DNA from: Myxococcota bacterium
GTDB lineage: Bacteria; Myxococcota_A; Polyangia; Polyangiales; Polyangiaceae
Length of the DNA: 64,000 nucleotides
Direction: 5' to 3'
Assembly (NCBI GenBank): GCA_963169915.1
Contig: CAUJEM010000112.1
Coordinates: 1 to 64,000, forward strand
Part shown: in pieces, positions 12,386 to 21,295 of the stretch
How the letters are laid out: every line of letters starts with the position of its first letter
Numbering within the stretch: position 1 is the first letter of the stretch
The notes under the pieces: model-generated
What the model saw: only the letters and a program-made list of their open reading frames with translations
What the model was told of the DNA's origin: nothing
Database searches by the model: none
Made by a program: the position numbers and the translations under genes

Positions 12386-14085
12386 TGGAGCGCGCGGCCG
12401 TCTCCAGCGCGGGTGCTGCGGCGCTCGCGACGCCGCTCCCCGCGTATGAGCGCTGCGAGGGGCTCCACGTCCTGCGCCTGGCGGGCGACGACTATGAAAT
12501 GGGGTTTCAGCACGGCCAGCTCTTGAGGGAGCGCATCCAGCACGGCCCCATCCCTTACTTCGAGCGCTACGTGGAGAGCCTGCTCGGCGCGGGGCTCGGC
12601 CCGCACGCCGGGCGGCTGCTCGCCGCGCTGCTGCGGCGCAGCGTCGGGCGGCGCGTCGCGCGCGGCTTCCCGGAGCGCGTGCGGGCGGGGCTCGCGGGGT
12701 TGGCGGACGGGGCGGGGCTCTCGCGCGAGCGCCTCACCGGCGCCGTCACCATGCCGGAGACGTACCTGTGGGTGCTCGGGCGCCTGCTGGCGGTGCGCCG
12801 TCCGCGGCTCGCGCCTCGCGTGGGTCTGCCCCTGCTCGGCTGCACCAGCGCGCTGGCGTGGGGCAGCGCCACGCGGGACGGGCGCCTCTTGCACGGCCGC
12901 AACTTCGACTACCAAGGGGTCGGCGCGTGGGACGCCGAGCAGGCGGTCGTCTTTCATCGGCCACGCACCGGGCAGCCGTACGTCTCGGTGGCGGCGGCGG
13001 GCGTCTTGTTCGGCGGCATCACCGCCATGAACGCCGCTGGGCTGTCGCTGGTGGTGCATCAGCACATGGCCAGCTCCGCGCTGGAGCTCGGCGGTACCCC
13101 CATCGGGGTCACCGGGGACGAGATCATGCGCCACGCGCGCTCCCTGGACGACGCGCGGCGCATCTTGGACGCCGATCGTCCCATCGGCTGCTGGACCTAC
13201 GTCATCGCCTCCGGCAAAGAGCAAGCCGTCCTCTGCTACGAGACCACGCCCGCTCGGCACGCGCACCGCCTCGAACGGAGCGGGCTGTTCGCCTACTCCA
13301 ACGTCTTCTTCGATGAGCAGCTCGGCGCTACGGAGCGCAACCTCTACCCCTCGCAGTGGCGCAACAACCTGGGCCGCCTCGAGCGCGCGCGCGCGCGGCT
13401 CGAGGCGCAGCGGGGCGAGCTGGACGCCGACGCCATCGCGAGCCTCCTCGGGGAGCCGGGCGTCGGTGGCTGCCGCTTCGAGAAGGCCATCTCCATGTTG
13501 CTCACCGTGGCCTCGGTGGTGTTCCGCCCGGAGGACGGGCTGCTGTGGGTGGCCACGGGTCAGGCGCCGGTCTCCAATCGCCCCTACGTCGCGTTCGACC
13601 TGCGCCGGCAGGCGGTCGCGACGGGCGAGGCGCGCTTGACGGGAGGGCAGCTCGCCCACCAAGACGCGCGCGACGCCTTCGACGCGTACCGCGAGGCCTA
13701 CCAGGCGTACTTCGATCGCGGGCAGCTCGGGGAGACGCGCCGCTGGCTCGCACGCGCGCTCGAGCTACAGCCCGCCGAGGCCCTGTATGCGTTCATGGGC
13801 GGGCTCGTGGCGCTGCTCGAGCGCGACGTGGCGGCGGCCGAACGCCTCCTGGATCGAGCCATCGCGCTGGGGCATCCTGCCCCGGAGCGCCGCGCCGCCT
13901 TCCACCTGTGGCGCGGCCGGGTGCGCGACGTGCGGGGACGGCGCGTCGACGCGCTCGCGGACTACCGCCAGGCGCGCAGCGGGGAGGACGGCGTGCGGGA
14001 GGCCGCCGAGCGAGGCCTCCGCCGGCGCTGGCGCCAGCGCCGCTTCGGCGTGGAATTCGCGCTGGCGGACGTCCCCCTCCCCTGA
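12385..14085 (+). CDS. C45-family (acyl-CoA:6-APA acyltransferase-like) Ntn hydrolase with TPR tail
   Basis: A 566-residue protein starting at a GTG that overlaps the fpr stop by one base. Residues about 20-420 match the C45/AAT Ntn-hydrolase family: DYEMGFQHGQLL near the N-terminus, then LGCTSALAWG with the likely nucleophile C153, then GRNFDY. Relatives autocleave before this Cys and act on amides (penicillin acyltransferase, acid ceramidase-like enzymes). The substrate here is unknown. Residues about 440-550 form tetratricopeptide helices (YFDRGQLGETRRWLARALEL, then a second helix pair), an added protein-binding part not normal for the core family. No signal peptide is visible, so it is probably cytoplasmic. 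It converges on aidB with only 6 bp between the stops. Confidence 0.8.
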   Translation: MERAAVSSAGAAALATPLPAYERCEGLHVLRLAGDDYEMGFQHGQLLRERIQHGPIPYFERYVESLLGAGLGPHAGRLLAALLRRSVGRRVARGFPERVRAGLAGLADGAGLSRERLTGAVTMPETYLWVLGRLLAVRRPRLAPRVGLPLLGCTSALAWGSATRDGRLLHGRNFDYQGVGAWDAEQAVVFHRPRTGQPYVSVAAAGVLFGGITAMNAAGLSLVVHQHMASSALELGGTPIGVTGDEIMRHARSLDDARRILDADRPIGCWTYVIASGKEQAVLCYETTPARHAHRLERSGLFAYSNVFFDEQLGATERNLYPSQWRNNLGRLERARARLEAQRGELDADAIASLLGEPGVGGCRFEKAISMLLTVASVVFRPEDGLLWVATGQAPVSNRPYVAFDLRRQAVATGEARLTGGQLAHQDARDAFDAYREAYQAYFDRGQLGETRRWLARALELQPAEALYAFMGGLVALLERDVAAAERLLDRAIALGHPAPERRAAFHLWRGRVRDVRGRRVDALADYRQARSGEDGVREAAERGLRRRWRQRRFGVEFALADVPLP

Positions 14086-14091
14086 GGGCAG

Positions 14092-15780
14092 CTACTGCTC
14101 CTGCGGCGCCGCGCGCCGGAGGAGGGCCGTGACGTCCACGCCCTGCGGGAGCGTGCCGAAGTGGTGCCGGCGCTCCGCCGCGAGCCGTGAGCCGCAGAAG
14201 GCGTCCGCGACGTAGGCGGGCGCAGAGCGGATGAGCAGCGCCGCTTGGAGCGCGAGCGCCATGCGCTCCACCAGATCCCGCCCCCGATACTCCAGGTCAC
14301 GCTGGTCCGTGAGCTGGTGACGGAGCTGCGCGACGTAGCCGTCGAGCGTCGCGTTGCCGCCCTTGGCGGCGTCCAGCTCCGTGAACAGCGCGTCCACCGT
14401 GGCGGGCGTCCGCTGCATGGCGCGCAAGACATCGAGGCACTGGATGTTGCCGCTCCCCTCCCAGATGGCGTTGACGGGGGACTCCCGGAAGAGCCGTGGG
14501 AAGGGCCCGTCTTCCATGACCCCGCTGCCGCCGATGCACTCCATGGCCTCGTAGGCGTGCTGCGGTGTCCGCTTGCAGATCCAGTATTTCCCGACCGCGG
14601 TCACCAGCCTCACCAGCAGCTCTTCGTGCTCGCTGTGCGTGCGGGAGTCCAGCGCGCGCGCCGTGCGCAGCGCGAGCGCGACGGAGCCCTCGCTCTCCAG
14701 CGCTAGATCTGCCAGCACGTTCTGCATCAGGGGTTGCTGGTCCAGTCGCTTGCCGAAGGCCGAGCGGAGCGAGCAGTGGTGGAGGGCCTGCACCAGCGCG
14801 GCGCGCTGACCGGCGGCGGAGCCCACCATGCAGTCGAAGCGCGTCATCGCCACCATCTCGATGATGGTGCGCACGCCCCGCCCCTCCTCGCCCACCATCC
14901 AGCCGAGCGCGCCCCTCAGCTCCGTCTCGCTGGAGGCGTTGGAGACGTTGCCCATCTTGCGCTTGAGGCGGATGAGCTGGAGCGGGTTCTTGCTGCCATC
15001 TGGGCGCCAGCGCGGCACGAGGAAGCAGGAGAGGCCTCCCGGCGCCTGGGCGAGGACGAGGAAGACGTCGCTCATGGGCGCCGAGACGAAGTACTTGTGC
15101 CCCACCAGGGTGTAGGGCTGCCCCGGACCGCTGCTGGGGCCGGCGGGCAGGGCGCGCGTGCTGTTGGCGCGCACGTCCGAGCCGCCCTGCTTCTCCGTCA
15201 TGGCCATCCCGACGGTGAGCCCCGCCTTGTCCGCGGCCGGCACGTTCTGAGGATCATAGTGGCGCGCGGTGATCTTGGGCTCCCAGAGGCGCGCGAGCTC
15301 CGGCGTGGTGCGCAGCGTGGGGACGCTGGCGAAGGTCATGGTGATGGGGCACTGGTGCCCCGCCTCCACCTGGGAGTGCAGGTAGACACCGGCGGCGCGC
15401 GCGACGTGGGCGCCGGGGCGCGGCGCCTCCCAAGGAGCGGCGTGCAGCCCCTGCGTCACCGCCTCCCGCATGAGCGCGTGGTAAGCGGGGTGATAGCGGA
15501 CCAGGTCGATGCGGCGGCCGAAGCGGTCGTGGGTGTCGAGCTCTGGCGGGAAGTGATTGGCGGCCACGCCCAGCTCCAGGTACTCCCGCGCGCCGAGCTT
15601 CGCACCAAAGCTCGTGAGCTGTCCCGTGGCCCAGGGCGCGCCTTCACGCTCCACCGCCTCACGCAGCGCGCGGTCCGTGGTGTAGAGGTTGTAGTCGCTG
15701 AGCTCTTGGCCCACGTTGGTGACCTCGTGGGTCTCCGCCAGGGGTCGAGGGTCGTTCTGAGAGCCGAGAGGAGCGTTCAT
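14092..15780 (-). CDS. aidB: AidB-type acyl-CoA dehydrogenase
   Basis: A 562-residue flavoprotein of the AidB branch of acyl-CoA dehydrogenases. Diagnostic pieces are MTEKQGGSDVRANSTRA (FAD/substrate site), GHKYFVSAPMSDVFLVLAQ, LKRKMGNVSNASSE and the C-terminal FRESPVNAIWEGSGNIQCLD. The length and the extra C-terminal helical domain match AidB, not ordinary dehydrogenases of about 380 residues. In E. coli AidB belongs to the alkylation (Ada) response, binds DNA and has weak isovaleryl-CoA dehydrogenase activity; whether that holds here is unknown. A CBS-domain gene lies 67 bp upstream on the same strand. Confidence 0.9.
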   Translation of the reverse strand: MNAPLGSQNDPRPLAETHEVTNVGQELSDYNLYTTDRALREAVEREGAPWATGQLTSFGAKLGAREYLELGVAANHFPPELDTHDRFGRRIDLVRYHPAYHALMREAVTQGLHAAPWEAPRPGAHVARAAGVYLHSQVEAGHQCPITMTFASVPTLRTTPELARLWEPKITARHYDPQNVPAADKAGLTVGMAMTEKQGGSDVRANSTRALPAGPSSGPGQPYTLVGHKYFVSAPMSDVFLVLAQAPGGLSCFLVPRWRPDGSKNPLQLIRLKRKMGNVSNASSETELRGALGWMVGEEGRGVRTIIEMVAMTRFDCMVGSAAGQRAALVQALHHCSLRSAFGKRLDQQPLMQNVLADLALESEGSVALALRTARALDSRTHSEHEELLVRLVTAVGKYWICKRTPQHAYEAMECIGGSGVMEDGPFPRLFRESPVNAIWEGSGNIQCLDVLRAMQRTPATVDALFTELDAAKGGNATLDGYVAQLRHQLTDQRDLEYRGRDLVERMALALQAALLIRSAPAYVADAFCGSRLAAERRHHFGTLPQGVDVTALLRRAAPQEQ

Positions 15781-15847
15781 GGGGGTTGTCCTGAGAGCGG
15801 CGCCGGAGGGGTGCCGAGGGAGGGACGCGCGGCCACCGCGCCGGCGC

Positions 15848-16252
15848 TCAGGCGCCGGGGCCGGCCGCGAAGCGGGCGAGCGCGGCGCAGGCGTCCACCG
15901 TGGTGAAGATCCCGATGACCTTCGTGCTCTTCATGACGACGGCGGAGCCGTACTTTCGCTCCGCCATCTCTTGAGCCACCTGCGCCAAGGTGGCGTCGCT
16001 GGTCACCGAGAACACGTCGCTCGACATGGCCTCCTCCACGCTCAGCCCGCTGGGGTCCACGTCTCGCAGCCCCTCGATGAGGCTGACGTCTCGCTCGCTG
16101 ACGAGGCCGACGAGGCGCCCACCGTTGAGCACCGGCAGGTGCCGCACGCCGTGCTCCTGCATGACCTCCCGCGCGCGAGACAGGGGTTGGTCCACCCCGA
16201 TGGTGAGGGGGGAGGGCGTCATGTAGGCTTCGATGGTCTTCTGCTGGCTCAC
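15848..16252 (-). CDS. Tandem CBS-domain protein
   Basis: A 134-residue protein made of two CBS domains: MTPSPLTIGVDQPLSRARE... with VRHLPVLNGGRLVGLVSERD, then MSSDVFSVTSDATLAQVAQ with KVIGIFTTVDA. CBS pairs bind adenine nucleotides and act as energy sensors. The start is set at the GTG at 16252 because a conserved-looking N-terminus (SQQKTIEAYMTPSP) begins there; the frame is open to an ATG at 16360 but that extension has no CBS character. It lies just upstream of aidB on the same strand and may be cotranscribed with it. Confidence 0.82.
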   Translation of the reverse strand: MSQQKTIEAYMTPSPLTIGVDQPLSRAREVMQEHGVRHLPVLNGGRLVGLVSERDVSLIEGLRDVDPSGLSVEEAMSSDVFSVTSDATLAQVAQEMAERKYGSAVVMKSTKVIGIFTTVDACAALARFAAGPGA

Positions 16253-16347
16253 GAGGCCGCAGCCTAGCACGCGCCTCGGCCGCTCACGAGCCAGCCGCGT
16301 TGACGCTCCGGTCATTGTCGCCGAGAGACGAGGTCTGGAGGCACACC

Positions 16348-16956
16348 ATGGGTTTTCCAAGTTTTTTCGCCCGCGCCCCGCGCATCACCGTTCATGATCC
16401 TTTGGCGCAGCTGCTCGGGAGCGCGGAAGGGGGGCTGCTCGAGTATGGCTATGAAGACGCCGTGCGGCTGGCGGGGCACTCCTGCCCCACGGTCGCCGGC
16501 GCGTGGCTCATGACGGTGCGTGCGCTGCGCGCCCTCTACGGGGAGGCCCCGCCGGAGCGCGGGGACGTGCTCGTCGGCTTCGCCGACGGCGCGCTCGACG
16601 GCGTCACGGGCGTCATCGCCAACGTCGTGAGCCTCGTCACCGGCGCGACCACGGACACGGGCTTCAAGGGCCTCGCGGGCCAGTTCGACCGCCGCCAGCT
16701 CTTGAGCTTCGACCGGGAGCTCCCCGGGGAGATCGCGTTCACGCGGCGGGACACCGGCGCCACGGTGGTGGCCTCGTACAGCGCGCAGTCCATCCCAGCC
16801 TCGCCGCGCGCCATGCCGCTCCTGCGGAGCCTCCTCGCCGGTCAAGCGAGCGAGGCCGAGCAGCATGAATTTGCCGAGCTGTGGCAAGACAGGGTCCGGC
16901 GGATCTTGGAGGCGTGGGAGCAGCCCGGCCTCGTGACGCTCACCACGCTGAGCTGA
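16348..16956 (+). CDS. FmdE-domain protein
   Basis: A 202-residue protein. LAGHSCPTVAGAWLMTVRAL near residues 35-55 is the hallmark of the FmdE family (formylmethanofuran dehydrogenase subunit E-like), where the His/Cys pair contributes to a metal site. In archaea FmdE sits with molybdenum formylmethanofuran dehydrogenase; no such genes are here, so the role is unassigned. The start is the ATG at 16348, which has the Shine-Dalgarno GGAGG about 6 bases upstream; the frame is open to 16300 without that support. It is divergent from the CBS gene. Confidence 0.75.
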   Translation: MGFPSFFARAPRITVHDPLAQLLGSAEGGLLEYGYEDAVRLAGHSCPTVAGAWLMTVRALRALYGEAPPERGDVLVGFADGALDGVTGVIANVVSLVTGATTDTGFKGLAGQFDRRQLLSFDRELPGEIAFTRRDTGATVVASYSAQSIPASPRAMPLLRSLLAGQASEAEQHEFAELWQDRVRRILEAWEQPGLVTLTTLS

Positions 16957-17042
16957 CGCTCACGGCGGGTGCGGTGGCCTCCACGGCGCCATGGCGGTGC
17001 TGCTTGCGCGCGCCGTCGCGCTAAGCTCAAGCTGTCAGCAGG

Positions 17043-17735
17043 ATGAAGCTCTACATCGGCAACAAGAACTACTCGCCCTGGGCCATGCGGCCGTGGGTGT
17101 TGATGCGACAGGCCGGCATCCCCTTCGAGGAGGTGCTGGTGCGGATGGACTCCTTCGGGAGCGGCTCGAGCTTCAAGCAGACGCTCGCCAGCGTCTCGAG
17201 CGCCGGCAAGGTCCCTGCGCTGGTGGACGGCGAGCTCGTCGTGTGGGACAGCCTCGCCATCGCGGAGTACCTCGCAGATCGTCACCCGGAGCTGGCGCTG
17301 TGGCCGCGGGAGCGCGCAGCGCGGGCCTGGGCGCGCAGCGCCTGCGCGGAGCTGCACAGCGGCTTCTCGGCGCTGCGCGGCGCCTGCGGGATGAACCTCG
17401 AGGCGCAGCTCCCGGAGGTGGGCGCCATCGTGTGGCGCGATCGCCCCGACGTGCGCGCCGACGTGGAGCGGCTGGTGGAGCTCTGGCGACGGCTGCTCGA
17501 GCGCTCCGGGGGGCCCCTGCTCTTCGGCGACTTCAGCATCGCGGACGCCTTCTTCGCCCCCACCGTCCTGAGGCTGCGCACCTACGCGCTGCCGCTGCCC
17601 AAAGATCTGGAGCCCTTCGCGCAGCGCTTGGCGCAGCTCCCCGCCGTCCAGCAGTGGGTCCGTGAGGCGCTGGCCGAGCGTGACTTCCTCCCCTTCATGG
17701 AGCCGTACCGGGCTCGCCCTCGGGGTGAGCCCTGA
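17043..17735 (+). CDS. Glutathione S-transferase family protein
   Basis: A 230-residue cytoplasmic GST. The N-terminal thioredoxin fold begins MKLYIGNKNYSPWAMRPWVL, with the Ser/Pro-Trp site typical of bacterial GSTs of this branch, followed by GKVPALVDGELVVWDSLAIAEYL (cis-Pro and the Ser that contacts the glutathione gamma-glutamyl group). The helical C-terminal domain includes FGDFSIADAFFAPTVLRL, the usual N-capping Asp motif. The conjugated substrate cannot be predicted. The sulfatase-like gene starts 35 bp downstream, with a 12-bp palindrome (17742-17753) between them. Confidence 0.88.
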   Translation: MKLYIGNKNYSPWAMRPWVLMRQAGIPFEEVLVRMDSFGSGSSFKQTLASVSSAGKVPALVDGELVVWDSLAIAEYLADRHPELALWPRERAARAWARSACAELHSGFSALRGACGMNLEAQLPEVGAIVWRDRPDVRADVERLVELWRRLLERSGGPLLFGDFSIADAFFAPTVLRLRTYALPLPKDLEPFAQRLAQLPAVQQWVREALAERDFLPFMEPYRARPRGEP

Positions 17736-17770
17736 CCCCCTCTCTCGCGAGAGCCCGCCCTTAGCGAGAG

Positions 17771-19732
17771 ATGCAGGAGCTCCAGCGCGCTTCCCTCGGT
17801 CCCCTCCGCGGCCACGCGCTCGCGTGGGGAGGGGTCGTCGCGCTGCAGGCGCTGCTGCTGGCGCTACGGCTGCCGCGTGCGCTCGGGCCGCGGACCTGGC
17901 TGGCGGTGCAGGGCACCGTGCTGGCGCACACGCTCGCGCTCGCGCTCCTGCTCTCCGGCGCGCTCGCGCTGTGGCGGCGGTGGGGCGTGGGCCCGCGCTG
18001 GCTCGGCTGGGCGCTGGCGTTCCTCGGGCTCGGGGCGCCGACGCTGTGGGCGATGCGGGACGACCTCTCGGGGCTCATCACGCGCCTCCCGGCGCAGATC
18101 CCACCGGCGCTCTGGTGGCTGCTCGGCGCGGCCCTCACCACCGTGCTGCTCCTGGTAGGCTACGGTGGGGCGCGCTGGGTGGGGCGCGGCCGCCTGCGCT
18201 GGCTGGCGCTCGGCGTCGCGGCGGCGTTGGTCGGCGCCAACGCCACCTACCTCCCGCTCGCCTACCCGGGGCTCCACCTGGTGTCGAGCGTCGGCGCCGG
18301 GCTCATCGCATGTGGGGCGCTCGAGGGTGCTGGCCCACGCCGGAGCGTCCCCCGCTGGGCCAGCGCGGCGGCGCTCCTCGCGCTCTTGGGCGCGGCGCTG
18401 CTCGGGGTCCTGGTGCGCCCCGCGAACCGTACCCTGCTCGAGCTGTCCCACCAGCCCCTCGCCGCGCTGGTGCCGTTCATCGCGCCGCTGTACGGCGCGC
18501 GCAGCGCGAGCTTCCAGGTGCCGCTCGCGCAGCGCCCCTGGTTCGTCGATCGCGCGCGCCTCGCCCCCGTCCCTCCCTCGTCGCCGAGCCCGCTCCCGGC
18601 CGCGCCCATCGTGCTTCTGCTCGGCGTGGACTCGCTGCGTGCCGACGTGCTCGCCGACGAGCGCCATCGGCGGCGGCTCCCGCACCTGTTCGCGCTGCGG
18701 GACGCAGGCGTCTGGTTTCGCCAAGCTCGCGCGGCGGGGACCTCCACGGCGCCGTCGCTCGCGGCGCTGTTCGCGAGCCGCTACTACTCGCAGCTCCGCT
18801 GGACGGAGTACACCAAGCGCCGGCCTGAGGTGTTCCCGCACGACGACCCCTCGCCGCGCTTCGCGGAGCTGGTGGCGGCCCAGGGTGTGCCCACCCTCAC
18901 GGTGGACACGACGGGGTGGCTGACCCATGAGTACGGCATCGTCCGCGGCTTTCAGGAGCAGATCTCGGCGCGCGTGCGGGCTTATCCCACCGCCGAGGCG
19001 GCCGGTCGGTCGCTGCGGGCGCAGCTCGCGCGGCAGGCGCCGGGACCGCTACTGGCCTTCGTGCACTTTCTGGACGCGCACGCGCCCTACGACTGCGGCC
19101 CGAAGCCGCGCGGCGCGAAGCGCGGCGCGTTCGAGGCTTACCTGAGCTGCCTCGAGCGCGTGGACGAAGAGCTCGGCCGCCTGCGCAGCGTGGTCGCGGA
19201 GCGCACGGCGCTGAAGGAGCGCGTGGTGTGGATGATCTTCGCGGATCACGGCGAGGCCTTTGGAGAGCACGGCGTGAGCTTTCACGCGAGCACGCTCTAC
19301 GACGAGCTCCTGCGCGTGCCGCTGCTGGTCGTCGCGCCCGGGCTGAGGGCGCGGCACGTCGAGGAGCCCGTCAGCCTGGTGGACGTCGGTCCCACCGTGC
19401 TCGACGCCTACGGGCTGTCCACCCCGGCGCTCATGATGGGGCAGAGCCTCCTGCCGCTCCTGGCGGGGCGGCCGAGCGCGCTGACCCGCCCCATCCTCGC
19501 GGAGGCGCAGCTCAAGCGCGCGTGGATCACCCCGGAGGGCACCAAGGTCATCGCCGACACACGCCGTGGCACGCTGGAGATCTACGATCTTGGCGCGGAC
19601 CCTCGGGAGCTCGACAACCTCGCCGTGAGCGCCCCCGGGCGCCACGCGGAGCTGCCGGGGACGCTGGCGCACTTTTTCGACGTGCACACCTACCGGAGCC
19701 CGGGCTACGTGGTGCCGTTCCGTCGCTGGTGA
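17771..19732 (+). CDS. Membrane-anchored LtaS/sulfatase-fold enzyme with Thr nucleophile
   Basis: A 653-residue protein. Residues 1-225 hold about five hydrophobic helices; residues about 275-640 form an alkaline-phosphatase-superfamily domain. The first metal Asp is D287 (GVDSLRAD). The nucleophile position aligns with the sulfatase C-x-P-S-R motif but reads T326-A-P-S-L, so formylglycine cannot form and a Thr nucleophile is predicted, as in lipoteichoic acid synthases and phosphoethanolamine transferases. The late motif FADHGEAFGEHG supplies the other metal ligands. The catalytic domain should face the periplasm. A transfer of phosphoglycerol, phosphoethanolamine or similar head groups is more likely than sulfate hydrolysis (inference). 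Confidence 0.82.
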   Translation: MQELQRASLGPLRGHALAWGGVVALQALLLALRLPRALGPRTWLAVQGTVLAHTLALALLLSGALALWRRWGVGPRWLGWALAFLGLGAPTLWAMRDDLSGLITRLPAQIPPALWWLLGAALTTVLLLVGYGGARWVGRGRLRWLALGVAAALVGANATYLPLAYPGLHLVSSVGAGLIACGALEGAGPRRSVPRWASAAALLALLGAALLGVLVRPANRTLLELSHQPLAALVPFIAPLYGARSASFQVPLAQRPWFVDRARLAPVPPSSPSPLPAAPIVLLLGVDSLRADVLADERHRRRLPHLFALRDAGVWFRQARAAGTSTAPSLAALFASRYYSQLRWTEYTKRRPEVFPHDDPSPRFAELVAAQGVPTLTVDTTGWLTHEYGIVRGFQEQISARVRAYPTAEAAGRSLRAQLARQAPGPLLAFVHFLDAHAPYDCGPKPRGAKRGAFEAYLSCLERVDEELGRLRSVVAERTALKERVVWMIFADHGEAFGEHGVSFHASTLYDELLRVPLLVVAPGLRARHVEEPVSLVDVGPTVLDAYGLSTPALMMGQSLLPLLAGRPSALTRPILAEAQLKRAWITPEGTKVIADTRRGTLEIYDLGADPRELDNLAVSAPGRHAELPGTLAHFFDVHTYRSPGYVVPFRRW

Positions 19733-19762
19733 GGGGCAGGCCAGGAGCAGCGCGCGGCGCGC

Positions 19763-19783
19763 AGCGCTCAGCGCTCAGCGCTC
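19763..19783. repeat. Three 7-bp direct repeats (AGCGCTC)
   Basis: AGCGCTC occurs three times in tandem across the end of the ClC gene (stop at 19775-19777). It is likely to be simple low-complexity sequence in the convergent gap. Confidence 0.6.
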
Positions 19784-21103
19784 GACGGTGCGCCCCTCCA
19801 GCGTGAGCTTCCAGCCGAGCCCACGACGGCGCAGCTCCGCCGTGTAGATGGACTCCGGGCGGAGCCCACGCGACACCAGCGTCGCCATGGTGGTGGACAG
19901 CAGCAGCGGGACGACGATGCCGTAGTCCCCAGAGATCTCGAACACGAGCACGGCGGCCATGAGCGGGGCGTGGGTGGTGGCGGCGAGCATGGCGGCCATG
20001 CCCACGAGCGCGTAGCCGCCGGTGGAGCCGAGCGCCCCCACGCCGAAGAGCTGGCTGAGGCCGTGCCACAGGCACGCACCGAAGGCCGCGCCGATGAGCA
20101 GGGTCGCGGTGAACACGCCGCCGGGGCTCCCCGAGGACACCGAGGCGGTGGTGGCCACGGCCTTGCCCACCATCAGCACGAGCAGCATCCCGAGCGCGAA
20201 GCGGCCATCGAGCAGTGCGTCGAGCGGCTCGTAGCCATTGCCGGCCACCTCGGGGAGCTGGGTGAGCAGGAGCCCTACGAGCAGCCCACCGAGCGCGGCG
20301 CGCCAGGGCTGCCGGGGCCCCCAGGCGGAAAACCAGCCCTCGGCGTCGGAGAGCAGGCGCATGAACAGCTGCGCCACCAGCGCCGCCAGCAGCCCGAGCA
20401 GCGCGTGCGCCAAGAGCTCCCAGGAGCTGGCGACCTCGAAGGCGCGGTGGCCATAGAGCGGCCCTTCGCCGAGCGCGGCGCGCATGAGCGCCGTCGCCAA
20501 GGCGACCGCGGCGATGGTGGGGAGCACCGCCTCCAAGGCGAACATCCCCGTCACGATCTCGAGCGAGAACAGCACGGCCGCGAGCGGCGTGTTGTAGGCC
20601 GCCGTGAAGCCCGCGGCGGTCCCCGCGAGGATGAGCACGCGCGTGCGACGATCGTCCAGGCGGAGCAGCCGACCCACGCTGTCCCCGGCGTTGCCACCAA
20701 ACTGGATGATGGGCCCCTCTCGCCCGATGGAGCCCCCCGTGGCGATGGCCAGCCACGAGCCGAGGGACTTGAGCAGCGTGACGCTCATGGAGAGCGGCGT
20801 GCGGCCCAGCACCACGGCCTCCATCACGTCGCCCACGCCCTCGCTCTTGCCACGGACCGCGACCAGCTTCGCGGTGAGCCCCGCGAGCAGCCCGCCCACC
20901 GCGGGGAGCAGGACGCGGGCGTACCACGGCACGGACTGGATGGCCGAGACGATGTCCGGCTGCGCGAAGGCGAGCTTCAACGCGCCGCCGAGGAGCACGC
21001 GAAACAAGATCGCGAACGCCGCGGCCACCAGCGCGACGACCGCGACCGCGCCGAGCCAGCGCAGTCGTGAGGGGACGGTGTCGCGACGGGCTCGAGCGGT
21101 CAT
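19775..21103 (-). CDS. ClC-family chloride channel/antiporter
   Basis: A 442-residue polytopic membrane protein with about ten hydrophobic segments. The ClC signature GSIGREGPIIQ contains the gating glutamate, and GSPGGVFTATLLIGAAFG matches the GxFxP selectivity region. The first filter motif, usually GSGIPE, reads SEGVGDVMEA, so the pore Ser position is changed, a variation common in some bacterial subfamilies. No CBS domains follow, so this is the short bacterial form. Such proteins carry Cl-, fluoride or other anions; the retained gating Glu leaves both channel and H+-coupled antiport possible. Confidence 0.9.
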   Translation of the reverse strand: MTARARRDTVPSRLRWLGAVAVVALVAAAFAILFRVLLGGALKLAFAQPDIVSAIQSVPWYARVLLPAVGGLLAGLTAKLVAVRGKSEGVGDVMEAVVLGRTPLSMSVTLLKSLGSWLAIATGGSIGREGPIIQFGGNAGDSVGRLLRLDDRRTRVLILAGTAAGFTAAYNTPLAAVLFSLEIVTGMFALEAVLPTIAAVALATALMRAALGEGPLYGHRAFEVASSWELLAHALLGLLAALVAQLFMRLLSDAEGWFSAWGPRQPWRAALGGLLVGLLLTQLPEVAGNGYEPLDALLDGRFALGMLLVLMVGKAVATTASVSSGSPGGVFTATLLIGAAFGACLWHGLSQLFGVGALGSTGGYALVGMAAMLAATTHAPLMAAVLVFEISGDYGIVVPLLLSTTMATLVSRGLRPESIYTAELRRRGLGWKLTLEGRTVER

Positions 21104-21295
21104 GCAGCCACGCTCGGTGCTTAGGCGAGCTGCGGGCGCGCCTCCAGCGCGGGCTCACCCCGACCCGGAGCCCCTCGGCGGGGCGCAGGGTCACGCGTCA
21201 CTTCCGCCACAGCGGCTATGGCGTCGCTGGGGAGGTGGGAGTAGCCTGCTCCTCGCCGGCCGGGAGTCTCGGCGGGTCAACGGAGGTACTTCGTC

